A program made the translations under genes and the position numbers. A DNA stretch of 64,000 nucleotides from Pycnococcus provasolii (lineage: Eukaryota; Chlorophyta; Pseudoscourfieldiophyceae; Pseudoscourfieldiales), in assembly GCA_049487715.1 (NCBI GenBank), contig CP150576.1, positions 512,330 through 576,329 of the forward strand, given 5' to 3'. A model generated the notes under the pieces. The model was not told where the DNA came from. It saw nothing but the letters and a program-made list of their open reading frames with translations, and made no database searches. Position 1 is the stretch's first letter. Each line of letters starts with the position of its first letter. Positions 1-10,449 of the stretch are shown here, piece by piece.

Positions 1-95
1 AGATTCGAATATGTACAGGTAGCTACGCGGGGGATCGAGCCCTAAAATGAGAGTATGCGACTATGGAAACCACAACCACCGGAACGAACGAGAAG

Positions 96-190
96 AAGTT
101 AAAGTTAGGGTTAGGAAGTTAGGGTTTCGGGTTAGGCTGTTAGGGTTTCGGGTTAGGCTGTTAGGGTTAGGCTGTTAGGGTTTCGGGCTC
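96..190 (+). repeat. Degenerate telomere-like tract
   Basis: Irregular tandem mix of GTTAGGG, GTTAGGC and TTTCGGG words, just upstream of the first gene. It resembles the TTAGGG array at the chromosome end but is decayed. The bases before it (1-95) show nothing I can identify. Confidence 0.75.
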
Positions 191-296
191 GTTTTTCGAA
201 CGTTGCCACCTTTTCGGATTTTTTCTGTCATTTCTGCCCCTCCCCTTTTTTAGTTTTTTTGTCGTTTTCGTGAGTGTTCTCAACGGCCTTTTAAAG

Positions 297-1442
297 ATGT
301 CTGCACACGGCGGCGGCGGCAGTAATTGTGGTGGTGGTGCTTACAAGTCAGCAGGCTCAGGATCAGGGAAGTTGAAGTACCCGCACCGCTTTGCCAACTC
401 CCTGCAGCTCCAAGACTCGTTCGAACGTTTTGTAGAAAGCATGGAAGATGCCATGGAAGTTGCGGGTGTGGGAAAAGTATCCACACCCAAGTCGTGGGCG
501 CCGACGACACGCGCGTACGAACGGCTAGACGTCACGATACCGTCGCCAATACGCCAGCACATCACAGGAAGAGCCGGCTTCTATCGAACCCTCTTGGTGG
601 AAAAACCAACCATGTCTCTCCTGCGTGACTTCAAGCCTATCGCAGCCTCCGAGGAGAGAGTTCCGAACGCAAGGGAAACGAACGACAGAGCTGCTGCACC
701 GGCATCAGCGTCAGCGTCAGCCTCGGCATCCTCAGCGGACGTCAACCAGGAAACTCCTGAAGAAGCGGCGGCAGAACGCGCATTCTGGAAATCCATCACC
801 AGAGCACCTGCGCTGTACGGAGCGGACGTGGAAGGAAGCCTGTTCGACGTGCACAAGCCTGGCTGGAACCTAAGGAGGCTGGACACTCTGCTCAGCCGAA
901 CACTCGCGAGAGAAGACGTACACATACCTGGCGTCATGAGCCCATACCTGTACTTTGGAACGTGGCGAAGCGTGTTCGCGTACCACACGGAGGACTTCGA
1001 CTTGTACAGCGTCAACTACCTTCACACGGGCGCGCCGAAAACGTGGTACTTCATACCACCGTCCGCCAAGGAAAGATTCGAGCAGCTGTGCATGGGTTTC
1101 GCGCCTGACCTTTTCAAGGAGTGCAAGCAATTTCTCAGACACAAGGAAATTATCGTGTCGCCGCAGCTTCTGAAAAATCACAACATACCGTACGTCAAGG
1201 TGATCCAGCGACCAGGCGACTTCATCTTCACCTTCCCAGGTGCTTACCACTGTGGCTTCAACCACGGATTCAACATCGCGGAGAGTACCAACTTCGCCAC
1301 AAGACGGTGGGTCAAATATGGATGCAGGGCACGTCCGTGCGAGTGTGTGGCAGATAGCGTGCGCATTAACATGCGTCTCTTCGAGAATTCGTGTTGCACC
1401 AAGAGGAAACGGGACGACGACGACGACGACGACGATGAGTAG
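297..1442 (+). CDS. KDM4/JMJD2-type JmjN-JmjC histone lysine demethylase
   Basis: 381 residues from the ATG at 297; the upstream in-frame GTG is not credible. A JmjN-like segment lies at about residues 35-70 and a JmjC core at about 195-350. The Fe(II) triad is visible as H230, E232 and H318, and K248 fits the 2-oxoglutarate lysine. The zinc site typical of KDM4 is complete: C276, H282, C348 and C350. The segment AESTNFATRRW that shapes the methyl-lysine pocket in KDM4 is conserved. Members remove methyl groups from H3K9 or H3K36 in the nucleus. There are no PHD, Tudor or other reader domains, so this is a catalytic-core-only form. It has Ala/Ser-rich filler at about 135-155 and an Asp-rich tail after a KRKR motif (possible NLS). 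TGTAA follows the stop within about 10 bases. Confidence 0.9.
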   Translation: MSAHGGGGSNCGGGAYKSAGSGSGKLKYPHRFANSLQLQDSFERFVESMEDAMEVAGVGKVSTPKSWAPTTRAYERLDVTIPSPIRQHITGRAGFYRTLLVEKPTMSLLRDFKPIAASEERVPNARETNDRAAAPASASASASASSADVNQETPEEAAAERAFWKSITRAPALYGADVEGSLFDVHKPGWNLRRLDTLLSRTLAREDVHIPGVMSPYLYFGTWRSVFAYHTEDFDLYSVNYLHTGAPKTWYFIPPSAKERFEQLCMGFAPDLFKECKQFLRHKEIIVSPQLLKNHNIPYVKVIQRPGDFIFTFPGAYHCGFNHGFNIAESTNFATRRWVKYGCRARPCECVADSVRINMRLFENSCCTKRKRDDDDDDDDE

Positions 1443-1514
1443 CATCATGTAAACTATTCTTTGTTCCTTCTTTTCTTCACACATACTCAAATCACACAAA
1501 CATCTCTCCCTCTC

Positions 1515-1665
1515 ACTCACATTCTCTCACTCTCCTAACTCTGCTCTCTCTCCCTCTCACCCTCACTCTGCTCTCTCTCTCGCTCTCTCGCTCTCTCTCT
1601 CTCTCTCGCTCTCTCTCTTCACTCTACTCTCACTCACTCACTCACTCTCTCTCTCTCGTCTCCCG
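1515..1665. repeat. CT-rich microsatellite
   Basis: Imperfect (CT)n/(CTCA)n tract between the convergent ends of the demethylase and the phosphatase genes. Low complexity with no coding sign. Confidence 0.8.
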
Positions 1666-1800
1666 ACACCACCCAAACAAATCATTTTTCCACGTCACGA
1701 GATCCCACGCCTTTCCTTTGTGGTAAGCCAAAGCCCACCACAAAGCAAATCAAACTTATTGAAACAGCACAACGAACATCAACGCAACAGTAGCATTTCA

Positions 1801-3057
1801 TCACGCCGGTGCTGGTCCCACGGCGAGCGTTTTCGTGACGTCGTCGACGAAAGCCAGCGTTTCCAAGTATGGAATGAGTTCAAGCAGCTCACGATCCTCC
1901 GGATCGTCGATGTATGTTCCAATGGCAATGGCATTGTCGGGCTGGAAGATGTAACTGTGCGGGCTGTTGTCGACAATGATGGTGTCCCTCAGCGGCCGTC
2001 CAAGACGTCTCAGGTCCTTGACATAGTTTCCCTCGTACGGACAGCAAGCCTCGCGGAACAGGCGTTGGCGTATGCACCTCGTGCTGTCGAGCAGGTCAAG
2101 CAGTGGGTCCGCATACTTGCTCAGGCTCGCGGTGAAGACAACCACCTCGAATCGCTGTGCGACACAGGCAAGGAAGTGGTCAACCCACGGCCTTTTGAGC
2201 ACGTACACGTCAGTCACTCTCCCGTCGATTTCCACGGGTATCACGTAGTCAGGATTTGGTATTGGCTTGAATGACGAGTGCACGAGTGTCTCGTCGAGGT
2301 CGAGCACGAGCGTCTTCTTTCCCTTGTCTTCTACTGCGAGCGGCGGCATGTACGCCTCTCCGTCGTACGCGGGTGCGGGTACAGGAATGGGCGGTGGTAT
2401 GGCGCGCCAGTTGGTGTCGTACCCTGGCGTTCCATAGTGCGGCGTTGAAGCGCTGACGCTGTGTATGACGCTCCCTCCCGGGCTCGCGGCGAGTCCCGCC
2501 GCGACGTGTCCAGGCTGTGGTGTGGAAGCTCCGGCTGACGACGAGGTGAGTCCGACTTGCATTTCGACTCCGTCCACGCCGTCGTACCCTCGCGGTTCCC
2601 TGACGCTCGCTCTCAGACAGCAGAACATGAGTCGCGATCTTGCGAAGAATCCTCCATCATTTCCGTTTTGTGCGGCGGTACTTCCCCCGTTCGCTGCCGC
2701 CGCAGCCTTGGCGGGTGCGGCACTTCTGTTGTGTGTTTGCATGGGTGCAGCTGACGCGCCCGAGGCTGCGGTAGAGGATGCGTGTTCCGGCGCCGTTGCT
2801 GCGCTGTCACTGGTCCTTGCTACCGGTCCTGCGTTGGGATCGGACATGCCCGAGAGCGCCCGTCCGAGTCGTGGCGATCCGAGGTTACCAGCGTGCTGCT
2901 GCTGCTGCTGCTGCTGTTGTGCGTGTTGACCACCAGGGGTGCTTGTATTTTCTTCATTCAAAGAAACCTGCGGCCCTGACGAAGAAGAGTCGCCGAGATC
3001 GACATCCATGTTGTCGACATCCCCGCCTCGACCTCGCATGGGCACGTACGACGACAT
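1801..3057 (-). CDS. FCP1/SCP-like (NIF domain) CTD-type protein phosphatase
   Basis: 418 residues from the ATG at 3057; two further codons upstream would need a TTG start. The C-terminal 170 residues form an FCP1-homology (HAD) domain with DLDETLVHS at 253-261. D253 and D255 would be the nucleophile and acid/base. IIVDNSPHSYIFQPDNAI is the third HAD motif. Family members dephosphorylate Ser/Thr, classically the RNA polymerase II C-terminal domain (SCP, Dullard). The first 240 residues are disordered, with a polyQ run and Ala/Ser-rich stretches, so targeting is not evident. Convergent with the demethylase gene. Exact substrate unknown. Confidence 0.9.
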   Translation of the reverse strand: MSSYVPMRGRGGDVDNMDVDLGDSSSSGPQVSLNEENTSTPGGQHAQQQQQQQQHAGNLGSPRLGRALSGMSDPNAGPVARTSDSAATAPEHASSTAASGASAAPMQTHNRSAAPAKAAAAANGGSTAAQNGNDGGFFARSRLMFCCLRASVREPRGYDGVDGVEMQVGLTSSSAGASTPQPGHVAAGLAASPGGSVIHSVSASTPHYGTPGYDTNWRAIPPPIPVPAPAYDGEAYMPPLAVEDKGKKTLVLDLDETLVHSSFKPIPNPDYVIPVEIDGRVTDVYVLKRPWVDHFLACVAQRFEVVVFTASLSKYADPLLDLLDSTRCIRQRLFREACCPYEGNYVKDLRRLGRPLRDTIIVDNSPHSYIFQPDNAIAIGTYIDDPEDRELLELIPYLETLAFVDDVTKTLAVGPAPA

Positions 3058-3930
3058 GACCAACTACGATAGAAGCAGTATACGACAAGGATGGCCACTA
3101 CACTCAAGAAAAAGAAGACACTGAAAGAGATAAGAGAGAGAGCAAGCACACTAAGAGCAACACAATCCAACACTACTATGTAAGTATGTATGTGCAGGAT
3201 TTCGCACACTGCAATGCCCGGGATCGGCCTGGGAACACTTGTCGCACCCTCCCTCACTCCCTCAAAGGGTTGTTGTTGTGTGTCGCAGAAAGAAAAGGAG
3301 TACCCTAGCTAGTTTAGGAGAAAAAGAAATGGAGTTTTTACCGTTGAGCCTCCCTCACCTCAGCGAGACCTAATTAAGTTACGACACGAGATGACGAGAG
3401 AGAGTCTTTGTCTAGTTTGGTTAGCCAATAGCCCAATACAATACCGTACCAGGCTAGGGTTTCGGGGTTCGGGGTTCGGGGTTCGGGGTTCGGGTTCGGG
3501 TTTACGGTTTCGGGGTTCGAGTTTAGGGGTTAGGACTAGGGGTTTGTTTGGGGGTTGTGAGAGTAGGGGTTTTCTTCTTTGGTTCTCGAGTAGGACGGTT
3601 CTTCTTGCCAGTTGTTGTCAGGCGGTTGTTCCAAAGAGTTGTGTGACCATGTACCTGTACCTGGCAGGTTGGTACGGACTGTACCGTACCTTAGAGTGTC
3701 CTGTGTTGACGGACTTCTTGTTGTGTGTGTGTGTTTGTATCGACGGTTCGTTTTGTTTCGTTCGGTGCCCTTTGGCCATGATGTTGTGTTGTGTTGCTTT
3801 GTTAACATGGTAATTGGAAATATAGTCTATTTAGTAGTTCGTACTTCCTACTACAGTATATGGATAGTTTACAATCTTACTTGACGATTTTATGTATATT
3901 TCGTTCCAAGAGGCTCTCAGAGATCTCAAG
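3058..3930. other. Intergenic region with GGGGTTC minisatellite
   Basis: No credible gene. At 3455-3545 there is a tract of about five GGGGTTC units followed by decayed TTTAGGGGTT-type words, similar in style to the telomere-like tract at 96-190. The remainder is GT-rich. An open frame at 3391-3813 is read through the repeat and is not convincing. Confidence 0.7.
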
Positions 3931-4860
3931 CTAGCCGAACCGCCTGGAAATGTCAGCATGCTTCACTAATACGGAGCCAGGTCGACGTGTTTCTTTGACC
4001 GACTCGTCAAGGATTTTAGGCGCCTCATCTGAGTCGTGGGCATCCGCCTGCTCCTCTTGCTCGAGCAGTTGCGCGAGCGCGTGCTTGTGCCTTTCGCGAC
4101 GAAGCCTTAACACCAGCGGCGGGTCAAGGGCGGCGTCAGACACATCCGGCGCATCGCCGCCGCGTTCCCTTGGCACGAACTCGTGGCGGCAGTGCCCGAC
4201 GCGATCTCCCATCAGTCGCTCGTGGTGGCAGTCGGCGTCGGCGACGAGGTCGACGCCCATCAGGTCATCCGTAAGCTCCTGAACGCACGCCTCCGCCTCC
4301 GTGAGGAGCTGCTCGCAGACCGCGACGAGCACGAGCGCAGTTCGCGACGAGCTGCTGAGCTCCGCAAGGCTGGTTGCGTGGCGTGCCGCCAACGTCTCTT
4401 GCTGCACGTCGCAGTACCTTCTCAGGCGCGTGACTGCGCGCACCGCCTGGCGACGCAGTAGCGTCGCGAAGTCGACGAGGTGTTTCTGAGCCGCACTGTT
4501 TCCTAGTTGTTTGAGCGCGTCGCTGTAGGCGAGGAACTCGCGTTCGTGCACCCTCGCGTCGAACTGCCTGCGCATGGCTGTGTTGACGTCCTGCGCCACC
4601 TTCGCCTGTCTCGCGGCCCGTCGCAGGTTCCCTCTCGCGGTTGTGAAGTCGTATGCGAGCATGTTGTTGTTGTGTTCGCGTTCGAGTTTATCTTGCATCG
4701 CGTTCATTTGCTCCATCGCTTGTTTGTGCACGTGTTCGGAAAGTTGCTCGACGCACATGTCGCACACGCTCGCGAGTCTGCACCTCTGGTGTTCCGCCGC
4801 GCGCGCGAACTGCACGTCCTGCGGCGTTTTTTTGCGAAACATCGCGAGGTTGCGTTCCAT
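3931..4860 (-). CDS. Coiled-coil protein of unknown function
   Basis: 309 residues from an ATG, ending in TAG. I do not recognise the family. The first 200 residues are predominantly helical and charged, with heptad-like spacing and few prolines (for example KQAMEQMNAMQDKLEREHNN), consistent with a coiled coil. A His/Cys-containing stretch lies near 210-230 and the tail is acidic then basic. No signal peptide or membrane segment. TGTAA occurs about 60 bases past the stop. The uninterrupted frame and composition support a real gene; role not inferred. Confidence 0.7.
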   Translation of the reverse strand: MERNLAMFRKKTPQDVQFARAAEHQRCRLASVCDMCVEQLSEHVHKQAMEQMNAMQDKLEREHNNNMLAYDFTTARGNLRRAARQAKVAQDVNTAMRRQFDARVHEREFLAYSDALKQLGNSAAQKHLVDFATLLRRQAVRAVTRLRRYCDVQQETLAARHATSLAELSSSSRTALVLVAVCEQLLTEAEACVQELTDDLMGVDLVADADCHHERLMGDRVGHCRHEFVPRERGGDAPDVSDAALDPPLVLRLRRERHKHALAQLLEQEEQADAHDSDEAPKILDESVKETRRPGSVLVKHADISRRFG

Positions 4861-5547
4861 GTTGATCAGGAGAAATATAAGAGGTTAGTAACCTTCCTTT
4901 AGAAAGCGAAAGCGGCCAGCCAGGTCCCGGCCGGGAGCGCCCATCATGACGAATGGACCCATGCCCATGACGTACAGTAACACAATTCTCTTCAAATGCT
5001 TTTTATAGTTACTGTATGCACTGTAGGTACAAGGTACGAGGGAGGGAAAGAGACGTTGCTGACCGGTCCAACCCGTGACAATGAATGCTGCACTCACGAG
5101 GAATGAGTGGGAAAAAACGCACTGGCAACAATAGAACTAACAGGTGAAGTGCATTGTGAGGCGTCCTTCGAATCCCTTTCCCCTCCGGATTTCACCTTCC
5201 CCTTCAGGCACAACCTACAGTAGGCCCTCAGCTTGGATGTACATAAGACTCATCAGGTCTCAGGTGGGATCATCAGGGTGGTATTCCTATCCTGATGTTA
5301 AGGTTAGTCTAGCAATCCACCGTTGCTTGTTAACCCGGTTGGTAAGAATACTCTTTTTAGTACTGTAAAGTGTCACCTGGCTAACCGGTTAAAAAAAAAA
5401 GAATAGGGGGGGTGCCATCAGGTTGCCATCAGTGCACTGTGTGGTCAACTCACCTTAACTGCCTCCCCTTCCTCCTCGGGCCCATTCTCGGGCCCCCTTT
5501 TGGAAAACCAACATCACGCACACATCTCCCAGCGGCCGGCTTTTTTC
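4861..5547. other. Intergenic region between divergent genes
   Basis: Presumed shared upstream region of the coiled-coil gene (minus) and the giant coiled-coil gene (plus). I see no RNA gene or repeat of note. Confidence 0.5.
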
Positions 5548-8500
5548 ATGGCCCCTTCCATGGCGACTTCTTCCAGTAGTCCGCGTGGTATCCTGCCTCC
5601 GGTTCCCCTGACCCTTAAGGGGCTTGCTAGTACTACTCAGAATGTTCACAATAATGTTGATTCTTCTTCCCTAGGTGGTAATGGTGGACCGAACAAGGCG
5701 CGTCGAACAAGGCGTCTCATTCAAGTAGTGCAAGGCGCTCATCACTCAAGTGCAAGTGCGAGTGCGCAAGAAGGTGGTGGTGGTAATCTTGCGGGTGCAA
5801 CCGTGCACCACTCTCGAGCTTCGTACGCGGCTTCCGTGCACGCGTCAGGCGCGCAGACGGAGAGAGCAGCAGCAGCAGCACATCCAGGGATAGCGCACAG
5901 ACGAAACCTGCCGTCAAAAAGGAACCTGCTCGACCCCGCTGTCTCCGACAGCAGTGACACAACATTACACGCGCGGCAGCAGCAACAAATCAGGCTGAAG
6001 AAAAAAGCCGCACTCATGGCCACGGACGCGCGCGTCGCCGCCGCGCAAATCGCCAACGCCGCAGGGAAGACGCTCTTCATGGAGGCGTGGCTCGACAGCG
6101 CGCTCGCGCCGGGACAACACGCGAGAAACGCGGGGCCGATCGACGCGCCGGAGTGGCTCGCAGCAACAGTCAACTCGTCGTTCCCACCGCCCACCACGGC
6201 GAACGACCTCGGACTCAGCACGCACGGACTCAGCAGGTCGCAGCTTGCAGGCTGCGGGGTACACGCGGACAAAGTACAGGACATATACCGCGGCATATTC
6301 GTGCACGCCGTCGGATTCCAAGACGCGCTCAGAAGAGCGACGGCGGGCGCGTCCAAACCAAGGCAGGTGATGGCCTCGGCGTGGAGGGCGTTCGCGAAAG
6401 TCACCGAAGGTGCCGTGGGACAGGCGTATCATGCACCGCCAAACTTTCTTGACGACCTCGACCTCGACGACCCGACGCCGCAAGAGGTGCTCGAGCAGGA
6501 TGCGTACGACGCGCACGCCCTCGGCGGAGGCAACCAGCACATGGTCTCCGCTGACGTACAAGAGGAGAACAGCGAGCTGATGACGTCGAACGACCTTCTG
6601 CGTGATCGCATTCGCGAGCTCGAGGGACACGTGAGAGACCTCACGCAGAAGTGCAGTGCCAGCGCGGATCTTGCCGCACAGGCCAAAAGGAGGTACCAGG
6701 CGGAGGTGCGCCTGCGAACGGAGATGCAGACGCGGGAGAACGACGCGACCGTCTCGGCGGGAATTGCACGCGCGGCTGAGGCTGAGGCGATTGGCGAACT
6801 GCAGACGTGCCGGAACGTGCAGGCGAAACTCGAGGAGTCGTTCGGCGAGGCGAATGTCTCCATCGAAAATCTCAGCGCGGAACTCGCGACGGCGAAGAGC
6901 CAAATCGAAGGATTCGAGGAGCAGACGGCGGTGCTCACCGAGCGCGTGGAGCAGACAGAACAACAGAGGGACAGCTTCGCGAAGAACCTCGCGGATGCCT
7001 ACAAGCAGGCTATGCAGGATAAGGAGGCAACGCGCACCGCCACGAAGGAGCGGGACGTCCTGCAAATGTCCCTCGACGATAAGGTGGAGGAGATCAAGCG
7101 GCTCGAGGATGAGCTGGAGCTGAGCAAGTCGAAAGCCGAGGGCCATGCGGGTCGCATCATCGCGCTTCAGGAATCGAATGATGCGCTCGTCGAGGAACGC
7201 GAAGATTCGTACCGCGAGGCGATGGAAGCGCGGACGGAGGCGGAGACGGCGGACAGGAGGTGGGAAAAGTCGCAAAGAGAGCTGCAGGGTGTGACGGGCG
7301 ACCGCGACGGTCTCCACGAGACGATCGACTCGCTCAACGAGAGGTTGGAAGCTGCGGAGGAAATGCACCACAACAACTTGGACATTCAGGACGCCCTGAA
7401 GTCGGAACTCGACCGAACAAGGACCAAGATGTGCAACCTTGGCGTCGCTGCCGCGTCTATTCACGCGAACGGGTCGGCAATCCGCGCGGAGAATGAGGTG
7501 TTCAAGATGCGAATTCGCGAACTGCTTGGCGAGAAGGTGATGCAAAAGGCGCTAATGGAATCGTCGCACACGCGCCTGAATAATCTGGTAAAGCAGCTCG
7601 ACGACGCCACAACCTCCATCGGCAAACTTCGCGATCAAAACAGCGAGCTCGTTTTGAAAAACGCGCTACTTCAGAATAACGAACAGTCTGCGAGTGAAAC
7701 GCAGAAAGCGACAAGCGCAAGCCTGAGCGCGGCGAGAGAGTCGATCGCACGGCTTGAAGCTAAAGTCGCAGAGCTGCAACGCACCATCGACGAGCGCGAC
7801 GAGCAGGTGCGCCATCTCGCCGATCGCGCGGAAGTGGCGGAAAGCGAGTCGAAGGTGCTCGCGGAGAATCTCGATCGCACGTGCGCGGACCTTGCTGACA
7901 GCATGTCCGAGTCGGAGCTTGTCGGCCGTGTTGTCGAGGACGAGCTGCGCGAGAAGCTTACTGAGACAGAGCGTGAGCTTGAGCGATTGCGCGGCGATTA
8001 TGCCATGGTTTCGAGGGAATTGCACCAGCTGACGGCGTGGAAGGTGTCGGCAGAAGAGGAAATGAATTCTCATCAAAACGAGAAAAGCGCACTGGGCGAC
8101 GAAGCGTCAACGATGAGGCTGAAATTCATTCACTGTCAAGCGCAAATTGACATGCTTCAAACAAAGATCAGGTCAGAGGTTTGCCATAACATGGTAACTC
8201 GAGCCATCGCCAAGGTGGAGCGTGAAGAACTCTTCGCCGAATACGACGATATGCGGAATTCGGCTGATGAATCTAGATTAGCTCATGAGAAAGAGATGCG
8301 CATGCGACTGGACGAGCTGCGCAGTGTAGGAGACGAACTTGCGGAGATGAAGTTTGAGCGCGACCACCTTCTGGAATCCGAGGAAGGGGCCGAGGTCGTG
8401 TTGGCTGAGCGCGATAGCCTGTTGAAAAAGCTCAACGACGCCGAGAGCGATACAGCCTACCTGCGCGAGCAGTCGGCGCGACTTGGTGACTCGAAGACTG

Positions 8501-10449
8501 AAATCTTGACGCTGGAAACGAAACTGGAGGAGAAGAAAAGAGAACTGGTGGAATCAGAGGAGCGTTACCACGTCGCGTACCAGGATCGCGTGGAGTCAGA
8601 TAAGGTGCTGTTCGCCCGGATTGAAGAAATGGAGAAAGAGATGCACGATGAGCACGAACGCATTAAGAAGAGGGAGGAGGAACTAGAGGCTGCTTCGCAT
8701 CAGCGCATCAAGCATCGAGAGACGGAAATCCAGGCGATGATGAGCAAGCTGCGCGATAAGACCAACATGATGGGCCGAGAATGGCAGGCAATGCACAAGG
8801 AAAGTGCCGCCAAGCTTGAAGCTTGGCGTGCAAGGGCAACTTCCATTAGCAAGATGGTTGGATGGGACGAAACGCTGCACACCGACGACGAATCGTTGCC
8901 GCCGAGCGTGCACGAGACGCGCGTGCTTGGCGACGTGCTCGTGTTCGGCATGCACAACTCGTCGCTCAACCTTCCCATTGCACATGCGACGTCGAGTGCG
9001 CTCGGAGGCTCGTGGATCAGCGCTCTGCCCGCAACGTTTGTGGGAAGTACGACGGGGGACAACGATGAGGAGACGGGCGGCATGTCGGGTCGCCAGGGAG
9101 GGTACACGATACAGTCCATGCCTCTGCCGGCAGTCAACTTCACCGTCGAGGATGCGGAGATGATCGTGCTTATGCTCTACCTGACGAAGATCCACGAAGA
9201 CGCATCGGCCATATCTACCGTGACGCCATCCACTCTGAAGACATTCGTTCATGAGTGGTTCATGTCGAAGTTTGGGGATCGCGTCGTGGGCGAATTTGTC
9301 CTCTACTGCTTCGCGAAGTCCGTGCTTCACCATTCGTCGACGTCGCAACGTCTCGATCTATTCTGCCGTCTGTGCGGCATCCGCGGAAGGCTCTCAAGCG
9401 ACAATGGCAGCGCGTCATCGCGTTTGCCCGCGCACTGCGCATTCTTCGTGATTGAATTCCTGAGTCAGCTGGTGGATGCGAATACCGGTGCGCTTGCTGC
9501 GTCTTACAGCCTCAACGACGCGCTTGATGCGATTACTCGCATGACCGAAAGCCGTGTAGGCAACAGCAAGTCTGGCCTGGCCATGCGCGCGTGCGAGACG
9601 TTCCGCTCGCTGCTTGGCGACGCGGCGAAGGAGAAATCCATCAGCTTGGACGCGTTGTTAGACGCTGCGGCTGGAGTCGAGTGTGAGCTCGAGGCGGAAG
9701 GAATCCGCCAGATTCGCGAGCTGTACGCGAGTGCCGTGCAGGATGGCGAAGGTGAGGATGCGGAATCTTCGTTCGATGCGCTACGCCATGGTGCGTACGA
9801 GCGTGCGATTTCCATCGTGCCGTCTCTTCCTGGCTACCGCGAGCGATGCGGCCTTCGTGCTGAGGACGAATCGGATGCACCGGAGCTGAGCGCCGCTGAA
9901 AGTCGCCAGCTCTTCCGGACCGCGCTGATGATGAGCAGCCGCGACAAGAGCAGCGAAGATTCGGATGCGGGTGTGATTACCGCGCAGGGATTCGCGATGG
10001 CCACCTACGTTCACGGCATGTCGCACGGAACGATGCATTCTTACAAGCCACGCCGATTTGGCGAGAAGGTGGATGCCAGTCCGCTTCTGATCAAGGGCGA
10101 GTGGACATTGCTTCAGGATGTCTGGGCATCGTTTCAGTCCGAGATTAACTTCGTTCTGCACAAGTACGCGTATTTGATGTCCGACAACGACGACGGGCGT
10201 GTGTCTGCCGTCACCGCCGCACCCACGGTGGCGGAGCAGCTGAAAAAGGAGCGATGCGAGGAGCTTCGTTACAGCGCGGAGGGCGTTGGTCTGCTGGTGG
10301 CATCACGGCATCGTCTAGCGGAGGCTTGGAGACTCGCACAGCGCAGCGTTTCGATGTACCAGGCGTTCATGAAGATTGAGCGCAAGGAAGTTGAGGCGTT
10401 GGTGTTGTCGGAGATTGGCGAGAACGAATCGAGTATTCTACCACCATAA
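5548..10449 (+). CDS. Giant coiled-coil protein (1633 aa), unknown family
   Basis: The ATG at 5548 is chosen; the frame extends 48 bases upstream only with a TTG. The first 130 residues are low-complexity and basic. Residues of roughly 170-320 look globular, with several Trp and a LDLDDPTP segment. About 340-1100 is one long coiled coil rich in E, K, R, L and Q. The last 500 residues are globular and contain a helical region (EWFMSKFGDRVVGEF, FCRLCGI). No membrane segment. I cannot assign a family. The architecture resembles cytoskeletal, centrosomal, flagellar or golgin scaffolds, and the SHIPPO protein nearby makes a cytoskeletal role conceivable, but that is inference. TGTAAC occurs about 70 bases after the stop. 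Confidence 0.85.
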   Translation: MAPSMATSSSSPRGILPPVPLTLKGLASTTQNVHNNVDSSSLGGNGGPNKARRTRRLIQVVQGAHHSSASASAQEGGGGNLAGATVHHSRASYAASVHASGAQTERAAAAAHPGIAHRRNLPSKRNLLDPAVSDSSDTTLHARQQQQIRLKKKAALMATDARVAAAQIANAAGKTLFMEAWLDSALAPGQHARNAGPIDAPEWLAATVNSSFPPPTTANDLGLSTHGLSRSQLAGCGVHADKVQDIYRGIFVHAVGFQDALRRATAGASKPRQVMASAWRAFAKVTEGAVGQAYHAPPNFLDDLDLDDPTPQEVLEQDAYDAHALGGGNQHMVSADVQEENSELMTSNDLLRDRIRELEGHVRDLTQKCSASADLAAQAKRRYQAEVRLRTEMQTRENDATVSAGIARAAEAEAIGELQTCRNVQAKLEESFGEANVSIENLSAELATAKSQIEGFEEQTAVLTERVEQTEQQRDSFAKNLADAYKQAMQDKEATRTATKERDVLQMSLDDKVEEIKRLEDELELSKSKAEGHAGRIIALQESNDALVEEREDSYREAMEARTEAETADRRWEKSQRELQGVTGDRDGLHETIDSLNERLEAAEEMHHNNLDIQDALKSELDRTRTKMCNLGVAAASIHANGSAIRAENEVFKMRIRELLGEKVMQKALMESSHTRLNNLVKQLDDATTSIGKLRDQNSELVLKNALLQNNEQSASETQKATSASLSAARESIARLEAKVAELQRTIDERDEQVRHLADRAEVAESESKVLAENLDRTCADLADSMSESELVGRVVEDELREKLTETERELERLRGDYAMVSRELHQLTAWKVSAEEEMNSHQNEKSALGDEASTMRLKFIHCQAQIDMLQTKIRSEVCHNMVTRAIAKVEREELFAEYDDMRNSADESRLAHEKEMRMRLDELRSVGDELAEMKFERDHLLESEEGAEVVLAERDSLLKKLNDAESDTAYLREQSARLGDSKTEILTLETKLEEKKRELVESEERYHVAYQDRVESDKVLFARIEEMEKEMHDEHERIKKREEELEAASHQRIKHRETEIQAMMSKLRDKTNMMGREWQAMHKESAAKLEAWRARATSISKMVGWDETLHTDDESLPPSVHETRVLGDVLVFGMHNSSLNLPIAHATSSALGGSWISALPATFVGSTTGDNDEETGGMSGRQGGYTIQSMPLPAVNFTVEDAEMIVLMLYLTKIHEDASAISTVTPSTLKTFVHEWFMSKFGDRVVGEFVLYCFAKSVLHHSSTSQRLDLFCRLCGIRGRLSSDNGSASSRLPAHCAFFVIEFLSQLVDANTGALAASYSLNDALDAITRMTESRVGNSKSGLAMRACETFRSLLGDAAKEKSISLDALLDAAAGVECELEAEGIRQIRELYASAVQDGEGEDAESSFDALRHGAYERAISIVPSLPGYRERCGLRAEDESDAPELSAAESRQLFRTALMMSSRDKSSEDSDAGVITAQGFAMATYVHGMSHGTMHSYKPRRFGEKVDASPLLIKGEWTLLQDVWASFQSEINFVLHKYAYLMSDNDDGRVSAVTAAPTVAEQLKKERCEELRYSAEGVGLLVASRHRLAEAWRLAQRSVSMYQAFMKIERKEVEALVLSEIGENESSILPP

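Noticed and set aside
3391-3813. 140-codon frame in the 3-4 kb gap
   Set aside because: It reads through the GGGGTTC minisatellite and GT-rich DNA. No domain.
5965-7545. 526-codon minus-strand frame inside the giant coiled-coil gene
   Set aside because: It mirrors the codon bias of the sense gene (Arg/Leu/Val/His-rich), lacks domains, and the sense frame is far more protein-like.
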